Assembly (NCBI GenBank): GCA_016208965.1
Contig: JACQXB010000010.1
Location: 1-36,576, forward strand
Length of the DNA stretch: 36,576 nucleotides
Source: Nitrospirota bacterium
GTDB lineage: Bacteria; Nitrospirota; Thermodesulfovibrionia; UBA6902; DSMQ01
Reading direction: 5' to 3'
Part shown: positions 1 to 7,194 of the stretch, piece by piece
How positions within the stretch are numbered: position 1 is the stretch's first letter
Layout: each line of letters opens with the position of its first letter
Position numbers and translations under genes: made by a program
The notes under the pieces: model-generated
Databases searched by the model: none
Told to the model about the DNA's origin: nothing
Seen by the model: only the letters and a program-made list of their open reading frames with translations

Positions 1-215
1 TTTCTACCGCGCATTTTATGCAATAAGAGAATTAACCAATTCAAAAGGCTTTCCTACAAATGCTATTTATGGTTTTACCAATATGCTCCTTAAAATCCTA
101 CGTGAAAAAAATCCTGATTATATAAGTGTTATATTTGACACGGCTGCACCAACAATGAGACACAAGGCATATGAGGAGTATAAAGCCCACAGACCTAAAA
201 TGCCTGATGAGCTTA
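1..215. repeat. Left copy of a perfect 215-bp terminal inverted repeat
   Basis: Bases 1-215 are the exact reverse complement of 36362-36576, the opposite end of the window. Identity stops abruptly between 215 and 216: the right copy continues into polA and the left copy into unrelated sequence. Both copies contain the 5' coding part of polA and both end at the same outermost base. This can be a true inverted partial duplication or an assembly or amplification artefact at a contig end. The sequence alone cannot decide. Confidence 0.95.
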
Positions 216-220
216 AATGA
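2..220 (+). pseudogene. polA: 5' fragment of DNA polymerase I (polA), truncated
   Basis: This frame encodes 72 residues identical to the start of the polA at the other end of the window (FYRAFYAIRELT... to ...PKMPDEL), that is, the first part of the 5'-nuclease domain. It then reaches a TGA at 218-220, three bases past the end of the inverted repeat. The initiator and about ten preceding codons lie outside the window. No polymerase or proofreading domain follows, so the fragment cannot make an active enzyme. From 216 another frame stays open to 341 (about 40 codons, no start codon); I do not recognise it and it may be chance. Confidence 0.85.
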
Positions 221-424
221 GAAGAATGAGAGTCAGGTCTTTAATATTGGCATATTTAAAAAAGAACCACTAAGCTCTATCCTCTTTGTAACAGGCAAAA
301 CACTTTTGCCAGGAAGAAGATTTTTGAGAAGAAAGGCATAACCATTTCCTGTTAAAAAATATACTATAACCATTACTATCTGTGTTATCATAATTTTAAA
401 GAAACCGCTGAGTGAGGTGAAAAG

Positions 425-622
425 ATGAAAACTAAATTAAAAATGATTTACTGGCAGGGTGAAAAGTTCTGGGTGGGAAAGCTTCTTGAACATCCTGAAA
501 TAATGACACAAGGTGAGACGCTGAAAGAACTTGAGGAAAATATGAAAGACGCATACATGCTTATGACAATGGAGGATGTCCCCAAAAAGCATAAAGTCAA
601 AGAACTTTCTCTTGCTGTATGA
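425..622 (+). CDS. hicB: HicB-family antitoxin (type II toxin-antitoxin)
   Basis: This 65-residue protein has the compact alpha/beta HicB fold signature: an N-terminal strand pair (KLKMIYWQGEKFWVGKLLEH), the TQGET turn, and the helix LKELEENMKDAY. In the family it binds the HicA mRNA interferase and often the promoter of its own operon. A purine-rich GAGGTGAAAAG lies directly before the ATG and supports this start. The stop overlaps the start of hicA by four bases (ATGA), which implies translational coupling. The antitoxin comes first, and it is short because it lacks a C-terminal DNA-binding domain. An attC-like site follows the pair, so the two genes look like one mobile cassette. Confidence 0.85.
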   Translation: MKTKLKMIYWQGEKFWVGKLLEHPEIMTQGETLKELEENMKDAYMLMTMEDVPKKHKVKELSLAV

Positions 623-792
623 AAAGAAAAGACCTTATCAAAAGGTTGACTGATTTAGGATGTATTTTTGTTAGACATGGAAGCCGTCATGATTTATACA
701 AAAACCCTGCAACTGGTAAAAAGCAACCCGTCCCAAGGCATAATGAAATAGATGAAAACCTTGCACGGCATATCATAAAGATTTTGACATAA
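619..792 (+). CDS. hicA: HicA-family mRNA interferase toxin
   Basis: The 57-residue product starts MKRKDLIKRL and carries the HicA dsRNA-binding-like core: GCIFVRHGSRHDLYKNP with the catalytic-type histidine in GSRHD, then the PVPRHNEIDENLARHIIK motif close to the C-terminus. HicA toxins cleave mRNA when freed from HicB. The length is normal for the family and no key element is missing, so this module is probably intact, unlike the second hicBA locus at 20867. The ATG overlaps the hicB stop. The stop codon TAA is itself part of the AAC arm of the attC-like site that follows. Confidence 0.85.
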   Translation: MKRKDLIKRLTDLGCIFVRHGSRHDLYKNPATGKKQPVPRHNEIDENLARHIIKILT

Positions 793-846
793 CAAAAAAG
801 CCCAGCGGATGGCGAATAGCCGCCCCGCTAATTTAGGTCGTTATGC
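787..846 (+). repeat. attC-like recombination site after hicBA
   Basis: The 60-nt element opens with ACATAAC and closes with GTTATGC. Between them an imperfect stem pairs AGCGG with CCGCT and TGGC with GCCG around the loop GAATA. An extra A after AGCGG sits outside the helix. The outer ATAAC/GTTAT arms are complementary. Layout, length and position directly after a small plus-strand gene pair match integron attC sites. The intermediate pairing is weak. Confidence 0.55.
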
Positions 847-879
847 TAAAATATAGACAAAACATAAAGGAGGCACGAT

Positions 880-1065
880 ATGGCTATTGTGAAAGAGGTA
901 ATGACAAAAATTATTCAAGAACAACCTGAAGATGCATCATACGAAGAAATATTGCGTGAGCTTGCATTTGAGCAAATGATTGAGCGAGGATTAGAAGATT
1001 CACGAAAAGGCAGGGTGATCGGCGATGAGGAAATGGGGCAGCGCATTCGTTCATGGCAAAGATAA
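880..1065 (+). CDS. Small antitoxin of a ParE/RelE-type module
   Basis: This 61-residue acidic protein (MAIVKEVMTKIIQEQPEDASYEEILRELAF...) has the helical antitoxin look of RelB/ParD-like partners: an N-terminal helix, a QPEDASYEEIL segment and a charged C-terminus. It starts after a strong AAAGGAGG ribosome-binding site. Its 3' end overlaps the next gene by 13 bases, so the two are translated together. The call rests mainly on that partner, which is a clear ParE-type toxin. I do not recognise the antitoxin subfamily with certainty. Confidence 0.7.
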   Translation: MAIVKEVMTKIIQEQPEDASYEEILRELAFEQMIERGLEDSRKGRVIGDEEMGQRIRSWQR

Positions 1066-1358
1066 GATGGACGTCAGAGGCGGAGAAGTGGCTTAGAGAA
1101 ATTTACGACTATATTGCCCAAGACAATGAGAATGCAGCACAACGGGTTGTCGCTGGGATTTATAACAAGGCACAGATTTTGAAAGATTTTCCAGGAGCCG
1201 GATATAAATACAGGTCGGAGACAGAAGGGGAAATAAGAATACTGCTATATGGCCACTACCGTATTACATATCTCATTAGAAGTGAAGAATTGATTGATAT
1301 TTTAGGAGTTTTTCATGGTGCAATGGAAATTGAGAGATATTTAAAAATTCTGGCATAA
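1053..1358 (+). CDS. ParE/RelE-family toxin
   Basis: This 101-residue basic protein has the ParE/RelE layout: an N-terminal strand KIRWTSEAEKWLREIYDYIAQDN, a helix with AAQRVVAGIYNKAQIL, the FPGAGYKYRSE turn, the central strands EIRILLYGHYRITYLIR and a C-terminal IDILGVFHGAMEIERY. Family members inhibit DNA gyrase (ParE) or cleave mRNA on the ribosome (RelE); sequence alone does not settle which. The gene is full length and overlaps its antitoxin. Its TAA lies inside the AAC arm of the following attC-like element. Confidence 0.82.
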   Translation: MAKIRWTSEAEKWLREIYDYIAQDNENAAQRVVAGIYNKAQILKDFPGAGYKYRSETEGEIRILLYGHYRITYLIRSEELIDILGVFHGAMEIERYLKILA

Positions 1359-1410
1359 CAAATCTTTCCATTAGACGTGCTATCACACGCCACTGAACTC
1401 TACGTTAACT
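1353..1410 (+). repeat. attC-like site abutting the 3' end of recG
   Basis: The element runs from GCATAAC (overlapping the toxin stop) to GTTAACT, 58 nt. A small central hairpin pairs CGTG with CACG around CTATCA. The closing GTTAACT overlaps the stop codon of the convergent recG gene, at 1405-1407. The internal stem is weaker than in the sites at 19882 or 23385, so the call rests on length, AAC/GTT arms, orientation and position. Confidence 0.5.
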
Positions 1411-3483
1411 TTTCACTAACTCCAATCTCTCCATCCATTTTCTCTGTAATGCCATCTTTAGTAATGGATAATTTTTCAAATAAGGATCCACCTTGGCTAA
1501 TGCAAATGCCTCTCTTCTTGCCGTCTCAAGTATATCTACATCCCTTATTATATTGGCAATACTTAAATCAGGCATACCTGATTGTCTTGTCCCGAAGAAT
1601 TCCCCGGGACCTCTTATTTCAAGGTCCTCTTCAGCAATCCTGAAACCATCAGTCGTTGTCCCCATCACCTTAAGTCGTCTCCTTGCATCCTCGCTAAAGG
1701 GTGGATACGCTATTAATAAGCAGTAAGACTCATGGTTACCCCTTCCTATTCTCCCCCTCAACTGATGAAGTTGTGCAAGCCCGAACCTCTCAGCATGAAC
1801 AATAAGCATAAGTGACGCATTTGGCACATCCATACCAACCTCTATAACAGTAGTAGATACAAGTATATCTATATTGCCTGATTTAAAATCCATCATAATT
1901 TTTTCTCTCTCTTCCTGCTTTATCCTGCCATGAATTAGACCTATTTTTCTATTTGGGAATACCTTCTTAAATGCCTCTGCACCGTCTTTGGCGCATTTAA
2001 GGTCGTGCCTCTCGGATTCTTCTATAAGTGGATACACTATATAAATCTGCCTTCCCTTTGCAATCTCCCTATTTATCAATGTGTAAACCTGTTCTTTTTG
2101 CGCCGGGAAAAACACCCTTGTAGTAATTGGCTTTCTACCTGCCGGGAGCTCATCTATTACAGATATATCAAGGTCTCCATATAATGTAAGCGCGAGTGTT
2201 CGGGGTATAGGTGTGGCAGTCATAACAATAATGTGAGGGTTGAAGCCTTTTTTACGGAGACTCGCCCTCTGGACTACTCCAAATTTATGTTGTTCATCAA
2301 TTACTGCAAGTCCAAGATTTTTGAATATCACCTTCTCCTGAATAAGTGAGTGGGTTCCTATAATGATTTGCGCCCTTCCACTTGATATCTCATCAAAGGG
2401 CTTTACCCTCCTCCCGGATGTTAAAAGAACGACTCTGATACCTAATGCTTCCATCATCTTATGGATATTTATAAAATGCTGTTCTGCCAGAATTTCAGTT
2501 GGTGCCATAAGACATGCCTGATAATCATTGTTAACGGCAGTGAGCATAGAGATTAATGCAACTACTGTTTTCCCACAACCAACATCTCCGTGCAGAAGTC
2601 TGTTCATGGGTACGGGTCTTTGCATATCTATTCTTATCTCATGTAATACCCTTTTTTGTGCATTGGTAAGTTCAAACGGAAGCCTTTTTATAAATTCCCT
2701 AACCAGTAAGCCGTTGGTATTGAAACTTATCCCCTTCTCTTGTGTCTTTTTTTCTCTTGTAAGTGCTAACCCGAATTGCAGCAGAAAAAATTCATCAAAT
2801 ATAAGGCGTCTGTGCCCAGGACTTATGCCTTTATTTAATGTATCCACATCAAAGAATTTCTCAGGGAAATGTGTCTCCCTGATTGCTTCTTGTAATGATA
2901 GTAAGTTATTTTTTTGAACGATGTCATCTGGCATGAAATCTTTTATAATGGAGACATGTGAATTTATTGTGCTGAACATTAAACTTCTGAGTTGTTTAGG
3001 TGTAAAACCATCAGTGGCTTTATATACAGGGACAATCCTTGATGTGTGGATAAACTTGTCGCCTGCGTCAATATGTTCAAAATCAGGATTTTCCATCTCA
3101 AAACCAAATCCGGCAAACGGGGTGCCTTTAACGATACCACTTAATATTATTTTCTGCCCTCTTGTAAAGTATCTCTCAAGGTATGGCTGGTTAAACCATC
3201 TGCACTTAAGAAAACCTGTATCATCCTTCACACAAAGCTCAAGGATCTTCATTCTTTTTCGCGGGGTGGTGATAATCTCTGTGGAGACAACCTCTCCCAA
3301 TGTTGTCTCAAGACTACCGTAAGAGAGGGCACATATCTTTTTTATATTTTTCCTATCTTCGTATCGCCATGGAAAATAATAAAAAATATCATGGAGGGTC
3401 TTAATCTGTAGTCTTTCAAGAAGAAGCGCCCTTTTAGGCCCTACCCCTTTAATATATTGTATAGGGGTATCAGTGTCGATCAT
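1405..3483 (-). CDS. recG: ATP-dependent DNA helicase RecG
   Basis: RecG is the branch-migrating helicase that remodels stalled replication forks and Holliday junctions. The roughly 690-residue protein has the expected order. First comes an N-terminal wedge/OB part (IQYIKGVGPKRALLLERL, an HhH-like lead, then YYFPWRYEDR). Helicase motifs follow: Walker A LLHGDVGCGKT (Cys where Ser is usual), motif II VIDEQHKFGV and motif III MTATPIPRTLA. The C-terminal RecA-like lobe carries IEVGMDVPNA and LHQLRGRIGRG. I prefer the ATG at 3481-3483; a TTG at 3493-3495 would add four residues, and neither has a clear Shine-Dalgarno. It lies 37 bases after nusA and is probably co-transcribed with rimP-nusA. Its last codons overlap an attC-like element. 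Confidence 0.95.
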   Translation of the reverse strand: MIDTDTPIQYIKGVGPKRALLLERLQIKTLHDIFYYFPWRYEDRKNIKKICALSYGSLETTLGEVVSTEIITTPRKRMKILELCVKDDTGFLKCRWFNQPYLERYFTRGQKIILSGIVKGTPFAGFGFEMENPDFEHIDAGDKFIHTSRIVPVYKATDGFTPKQLRSLMFSTINSHVSIIKDFMPDDIVQKNNLLSLQEAIRETHFPEKFFDVDTLNKGISPGHRRLIFDEFFLLQFGLALTREKKTQEKGISFNTNGLLVREFIKRLPFELTNAQKRVLHEIRIDMQRPVPMNRLLHGDVGCGKTVVALISMLTAVNNDYQACLMAPTEILAEQHFINIHKMMEALGIRVVLLTSGRRVKPFDEISSGRAQIIIGTHSLIQEKVIFKNLGLAVIDEQHKFGVVQRASLRKKGFNPHIIVMTATPIPRTLALTLYGDLDISVIDELPAGRKPITTRVFFPAQKEQVYTLINREIAKGRQIYIVYPLIEESERHDLKCAKDGAEAFKKVFPNRKIGLIHGRIKQEEREKIMMDFKSGNIDILVSTTVIEVGMDVPNASLMLIVHAERFGLAQLHQLRGRIGRGNHESYCLLIAYPPFSEDARRRLKVMGTTTDGFRIAEEDLEIRGPGEFFGTRQSGMPDLSIANIIRDVDILETARREAFALAKVDPYLKNYPLLKMALQRKWMERLELVKS

Positions 3484-3520
3484 GCCACAAAACAAACTTG
3501 GTTATTTTGGGTTTCGTCTT

Positions 3521-4636
3521 CTATTCACCTTGAGATTTGGAATCTTTCTTGCCCTTAGCGGGCTCCTCTATCTCAACCGTATTATGCCCTTCTGCTTTCA
3601 TCTTCTCATATTCGGAATTATTTATTATATCAATATCCCAGCCTGTAAGTTTCATAGCGAGTCTAACATTTTGCCCCTTCTTTCCAATAGCTATTGAAAG
3701 TTGTTGATCGTTAACAATAGCAAGTGCTGATTTCTCTTCCTCATTTATCCCGATTCTTTCTACAGATGCAGGGCTCAGTGCCCTCGCTATAAGAACCCTC
3801 GGGTCGTCTGTCCATGGTATTATGTCAATCCTTTCACCCTTTAGTTCTCTTACTATAGATTGAACGCGGGAACCCTTCATCCCAACACATGCACCAACAG
3901 GGTCAATCTGTTGACCCTTTGAGAATACAGTTAATTTTGTCCTATCGCCTGGTTCCCTGACAATCTCCTTTATAACAACAAGTCCTTCATAAATCTCTGG
4001 TATCTCCATCTTAAAAAGTTCAGCCACAAAATTGGTATGTGCCCTTGAAAGTAATATTACAGGTCCTTTCGGGGTAACTTTCACATCTTCTATATATGCC
4101 CTAATCGTCTCACCCCTCTTAAATATTTCATTAGGCAAGGTTTCCTTTATCGGAAGAGTGGCTTCTACCCTTCCAATCGCTACAAAATAACAGCCTTTTT
4201 CCTTACGAATTACTGTGCCACTTGCGATCTGCCCTACCTTATCCTTATATTCATCATAGATTACCTCTTTTTCAGCCTCTCTCACCTTCTGAAATAGTAC
4301 TTGTTTGGCTGTCTGAGCTGCTATCCTTCCGAAATCATAAAGATCTATTGGTGCCTCTATCTCATCTCCTATCTGTTTTGACGAATCTGACTTAATTGCC
4401 TCCTCAAGTGATATCTCTTCGTTTGGATTTACAACATTCTTGACTATCTTTTTAGAAGCAGTTAGAGAAATTTTGCCTGTTTTTGGTTCAATCTTGATAT
4501 TTATATTTAGTTTAATCCCGTATCTTTTTCTTGCAGCAGATAAAAGTGCGGACTCCAGAGTTTGGATAATAGCATCTTTGGCTATTCCTTTTTCTTTGCT
4601 CATCTGTTCAATAATAATGATTAATTCACGGTTCAT
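3521..4636 (-). CDS. nusA: Transcription termination/antitermination factor NusA
   Basis: NusA binds RNA polymerase and nascent RNA and modulates pausing, termination and antitermination. The 371-residue protein has the N-terminal polymerase-binding domain (MNRELIIIIEQMSKEKGIAKDAI...), an S1 domain near residues 130-200 (GQIASGTVIRKEKGCYFVAIGRVEATLP), and two KH domains (VGACVGMKGSRVQSIVRELKGERIDI and LSIAIGKKGQNVRLAMKLTGWDI). It ends soon after KH2 with a charged tail and lacks the acidic C-terminal repeats of E. coli NusA, as in many non-proteobacterial members. It sits nine bases after rimP. The usual neighbour infB is absent and recG follows instead. Confidence 0.96.
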   Translation of the reverse strand: MNRELIIIIEQMSKEKGIAKDAIIQTLESALLSAARKRYGIKLNINIKIEPKTGKISLTASKKIVKNVVNPNEEISLEEAIKSDSSKQIGDEIEAPIDLYDFGRIAAQTAKQVLFQKVREAEKEVIYDEYKDKVGQIASGTVIRKEKGCYFVAIGRVEATLPIKETLPNEIFKRGETIRAYIEDVKVTPKGPVILLSRAHTNFVAELFKMEIPEIYEGLVVIKEIVREPGDRTKLTVFSKGQQIDPVGACVGMKGSRVQSIVRELKGERIDIIPWTDDPRVLIARALSPASVERIGINEEEKSALAIVNDQQLSIAIGKKGQNVRLAMKLTGWDIDIINNSEYEKMKAEGHNTVEIEEPAKGKKDSKSQGE

Positions 4637-4645
4637 ACTAAATTG

Positions 4646-5122
4646 TCACCTCCCAAATGGGTCATAGACCAGCCTTGCTCTGGAAATATCCTCATACGCT
4701 ATGGTTACCTTCTTCCCTTTCGGTAAAAGCAACACTATATCTGTATCTCCTGCCTCGATAATTTCACCAATAAAAAATGTTTGGTTATCTATCGGTTTAT
4801 ATGTTACAACTCTTGCAACCCGCCCGGAAAATCGTCTAAAGTCCTCGGGTTTCCTGAGCGGTCTATCAAGACCAGGCGATGAGACCTCCAGTATATAAGA
4901 AGATGGTATAATACCTTCCACATCAAGTTGAATCCCTACCTCTCTGCTTACCCTCTCACAATCATCAAGGGTAACACCTCCTTCTCTATCTATAAATATT
5001 CTAAGAAGAAGCTTGTTCCCACCCTTTGCAAGTTCTATATTGTCAAGCTTAATTCCCATATCCTCTACAATAGGCTCTATAAGGTTTCTAAGCTGCTTTT
5101 CTAAATTATCATTTGTAACCAT
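4646..5122 (-). CDS. rimP: Ribosome maturation factor RimP
   Basis: RimP assists assembly of the 30S subunit. The 158-residue length is typical. The N-terminal domain reads LEKQLRNLIEPIVEDMGIKLDNIELAKGGNKLLLRIFIDREGGVTLDDCERVSREVG, and the family signature SYILEVSSPGLDRPLRKPEDF is intact. A C-terminal SH3-like barrel follows (GRVARVVTYKPIDNQTFFIGEI...). It is the first gene of the rimP-nusA-recG unit. The ATG has no obvious Shine-Dalgarno and lies 13 bases after a stable hairpin with a T-rich tail in the leader, which may control entry into the operon. Confidence 0.95.
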   Translation of the reverse strand: MVTNDNLEKQLRNLIEPIVEDMGIKLDNIELAKGGNKLLLRIFIDREGGVTLDDCERVSREVGIQLDVEGIIPSSYILEVSSPGLDRPLRKPEDFRRFSGRVARVVTYKPIDNQTFFIGEIIEAGDTDIVLLLPKGKKVTIAYEDISRARLVYDPFGR

Positions 5123-5135
5123 GATTCATAAAAAC

Positions 5136-5160
5136 AAAAGAGTGGAAGACCCACTCTTTT
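5136..5160 (-). promoter_or_regulatory. Hairpin with T-rich tail in the rimP leader
   Basis: A perfect 10-bp stem (AAAAGAGTGG with CCACTCTTTT) closes a five-base loop. On the minus strand it is followed by TTGTTTTTA just before the rimP ATG. It resembles an intrinsic terminator and so could act as an attenuator for rimP-nusA-recG. On the plus strand it also carries a T run, but no plus-strand gene reads into it. Function is inferred. Confidence 0.5.
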
Positions 5161-5223
5161 TAAGAAATTAAGAAATACAAGACTTCAACGATGATAACAC
5201 TAAAAAATTATCATATTTTTGCT

Positions 5224-5268
5224 AAAAAAAGCAAGGGGTGGGGTGGATTCCACCCCACCCCTTGCTTT
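5224..5268 (-). terminator. Strong rho-independent terminator of the small lipoprotein gene
   Basis: The arms GCAAGGGGTGGGGTGG (5231-5246) and its complement (5250-5265) are perfect, separated by ATT and extended by AAA/TTT. On the minus strand the stem runs into TTTTTTT. It lies 15 bases past the stop codon of the 5283-5450 gene and should insulate it from rimP. Confidence 0.92.
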
Positions 5269-5282
5269 AAAGCTTAAATCCG

Positions 5283-5450
5283 TTACTTTGCTGGTTGCGC
5301 TGGCGCTGGCTCTGTTGGTGCTGGTGCTGGCTCTGTTGGTGCCGGCGCTGGTGCTGGTACCTCAGTTGTCTCTGGTTTCTTACAGCCCATTGTCAATGTA
5401 AAGGCTACAACTAATACCAAAGAGAACACTAATGCCACAATTTTTTTCAT
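5283..5450 (-). CDS. Small Pro/Ala/Glu-rich lipoprotein
   Basis: This 55-residue gene has a clear signal peptide (MKKIVALVFSLVLVVAFTLT) and a lipobox-like MGC with the acceptor cysteine at residue 23. Only about 32 mature residues follow, built from PAPAPTEP repeats (PAPAPAPTEPAPAPTEPAPAQPAK). It is probably an exported, membrane-anchored peptide with a flexible extended chain that may span to peptidoglycan or another layer; that role is inference. Support for a real gene is strong: AAAGGGGGTGAA ribosome-binding site, an upstream TTGACA/TATGAC promoter and a perfect terminator, which make it a monocistronic unit. The opposite strand is also open because of the repeat, but it lacks these signals. 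Confidence 0.85.
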   Translation of the reverse strand: MKKIVALVFSLVLVVAFTLTMGCKKPETTEVPAPAPAPTEPAPAPTEPAPAQPAK

Positions 5451-5509
5451 TGAGATTCACCCCCTTTCAAGTATTAAATTTCTCTCCAAATCTTTTTTGA
5501 GTTGACATT

Positions 5510-5539
5510 GTCATAGCACATAATTCTCGGAATTGTCAA
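5510..5539 (-). promoter_or_regulatory. Sigma-70-like promoter for the small lipoprotein
   Basis: Read on the minus strand, TTGACA (5534-5539) is followed 18 bases later by TATGAC (5510-5515). The predicted start near 5503 gives a leader of about 50 nt before the ATG at 5450, which contains the strong ribosome-binding site. Confidence 0.6.
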
Positions 5540-5659
5540 GGGTTCTTAAAACTGAGAAGTTAAAAAAAATTAAAAGTTGTTATAATCTCTTAAATAAAAC
5601 ATTTTGAAAATTTTTATGGCAAGATATAAAAATTTATCGTATAATGAATAAAAATTAAA

Positions 5660-6439
5660 ATGTTTATTATTAAGGCTATTGAATTTTTAGGGTCAGCTAT
5701 CAAGCATCCTGCTGAGGAAATAGGAAGGATTTTATTGCTTCTCCACTCCACTCTCAAATGGATTATAAAGCCGCCTTTTGAGATAAGAAATACATTTAAA
5801 CAGATGCTGGAAATAGGAGTTAACTCCCTGCCTGTCGTCCTCATTACAGCAGTTTTTACAGGCATGGTTCTTGCACTTCAGAGCTATACAGGGTTTAAAC
5901 GTTTCGGCGCTGAAAGCCTTGTCGGCTCTGTTGTAGCGCTTTCAATGACGAGGGAGCTCGGTCCTGTACTTACAGCACTTATAGTTGCCGGACGGGCAGG
6001 GGCAGCAATGGCAGCTGAGCTTGGGACAATGAGGGTAACAGAGCAGATTGATGCTTTAGAGACCCTCGCAACAAATCCCGTAAAATATCTTATTGTTCCA
6101 AGATTTACATCAGGATTGATTATGCTGCCTTCCCTTGCTGCGGTTGCTGATATAATAGGGATAATAGGAGGTTATTTTGTTACTGTTATGGTCTTTGGAG
6201 CAAGCCCGACTCAATATATGAAGATGACGTGGGATTATCTTGAAATGCAGGATATATACAACGGACTTATAAAGGCGTGTTTTTTTGGCGGAGCTCTTTC
6301 ACTGATAAGCTGTTATAAGGGCTTTTATACAAGAGGCGGCGCAGAAGGTGTTGGAAGGGCAACCACAGGTGCTGTTGTCCTTTCATCCATGACAATTCTT
6401 ATATCGGATTATTTCCTATCGGCATGGTTATTTGAATGA
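5660..6439 (+). CDS. mlaE: MlaE-type permease of the phospholipid ABC transporter
   Basis: MlaE is the inner-membrane permease of the Mla pathway, which moves phospholipids between the membranes. The 259-residue protein has the long amphipathic N-terminus and the family core: VLITAVFTGMVLALQSYTGFKRFG, VALSMTRELGPVLTALIVAGRAGAAMAAELGTMRVTEQIDAL, then several hydrophobic segments to the C-terminus. The EL-P-L and AELG-M-V-EQIDAL motifs are intact. TATAAT-like boxes at 5581 and 5640 are possible -10 elements, but I see no good -35. There is no clear Shine-Dalgarno. The stop overlaps the start of mlaF by four bases. Confidence 0.94.
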   Translation: MFIIKAIEFLGSAIKHPAEEIGRILLLLHSTLKWIIKPPFEIRNTFKQMLEIGVNSLPVVLITAVFTGMVLALQSYTGFKRFGAESLVGSVVALSMTRELGPVLTALIVAGRAGAAMAAELGTMRVTEQIDALETLATNPVKYLIVPRFTSGLIMLPSLAAVADIIGIIGGYFVTVMVFGASPTQYMKMTWDYLEMQDIYNGLIKACFFGGALSLISCYKGFYTRGGAEGVGRATTGAVVLSSMTILISDYFLSAWLFE

Positions 6440-7194
6440 TTGACATCGCAGATTTACATAAATCTTTTGGAAATAATCATGTCCTAAGGGGTGTTAATCT
6501 AAAAATAAATAAGGGTGAGAGTGTTGTTATTATAGGAGGCAGCGGTTCCGGAAAAAGTGTTTTACTAAAACATATAATAGGGCTTTTAAAACCTGATAGT
6601 GGTGCGGTGTTTGTTGACAGCGTAGATTTGGCAAAAATCGGCGAGGACGAATTAAATGAACTTAGGAAAAAATTCGGCATGTTATTTCAGGCATCGGCAT
6701 TGTTTGACTCAATGACAGTGTGGGAAAATGTAGGGTTTGGGCTTAAGCGGCATAAAAAACTAAGTGACAGCAAAATAAAAGAGATTGCAGTAGAGAAACT
6801 TAAACTTGTAGGACTTGTAGGTGTGGAGGACTCAATGCCTTCTGAACTCTCCGGTGGAATGCGTAAAAGGGTAGGACTTGCCAGGGCTATTGCAATGGAA
6901 CCCGAGATATTGCTCTATGATGAACCAACAACAGGGCTTGACCCGATAATGGCAGATGCCATTAATGACCTCATCATAGAAATGAGGGAGAAACTGAATA
7001 TCACATCAATTGCCATTACCCATGACATAAAAAGCGCCTATAAGATTGCAGATAGGATTGCCATGCTTTATAATGGAGAAATAATAGATACAGGGACACC
7101 CGAGGAAATAAAAAATACATCAAACCCTGTTGTAAGACAGTTTATTGAAGGCAGTGCTGTAGGACCAATAGTAATAGAGGGTATAAGAAGATGA
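6436..7194 (+). CDS. mlaF: MlaF-type ATPase of the phospholipid ABC transporter
   Basis: This is the cytoplasmic ATPase driving the MlaE permease. The 252-residue protein has Walker A GGSGSGKS (34-41), a Q-loop (LFQASALF, 84-90), the signature ELSGGMRKRVGLARA (137-151; GGM, as in Mla ATPases), Walker B ILLYDEPTTGLDP (158-170) and the switch histidine in AITHD (193-197). Length is normal. It overlaps both mlaE and mlaD by four bases (ATGA junctions), so the three subunits are translationally coupled in a conserved order. Confidence 0.95.
   Translation: MIDIADLHKSFGNNHVLRGVNLKINKGESVVIIGGSGSGKSVLLKHIIGLLKPDSGAVFVDSVDLAKIGEDELNELRKKFGMLFQASALFDSMTVWENVGFGLKRHKKLSDSKIKEIAVEKLKLVGLVGVEDSMPSELSGGMRKRVGLARAIAMEPEILLYDEPTTGLDPIMADAINDLIIEMREKLNITSIAITHDIKSAYKIADRIAMLYNGEIIDTGTPEEIKNTSNPVVRQFIEGSAVGPIVIEGIRR

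Noticed and set aside
1-215. Terminal inverted repeats as ends (telomeres) of a linear element or transposon
   Set aside because: The repeat is ordinary polA coding sequence and the right copy sits in an intact core gene; there is no transposase or telomere-like structure.
216-341. Open frame of about 40 codons after the polA fragment
   Set aside because: No start codon, no recognised similarity, and it begins at the duplication boundary.
5219-5401. Plus-strand open frame antisense to the small lipoprotein
   Set aside because: It arises from the Pro/Ala codon repeat and the terminator palindrome; the minus-strand gene has promoter, ribosome-binding site, signal peptide and terminator.
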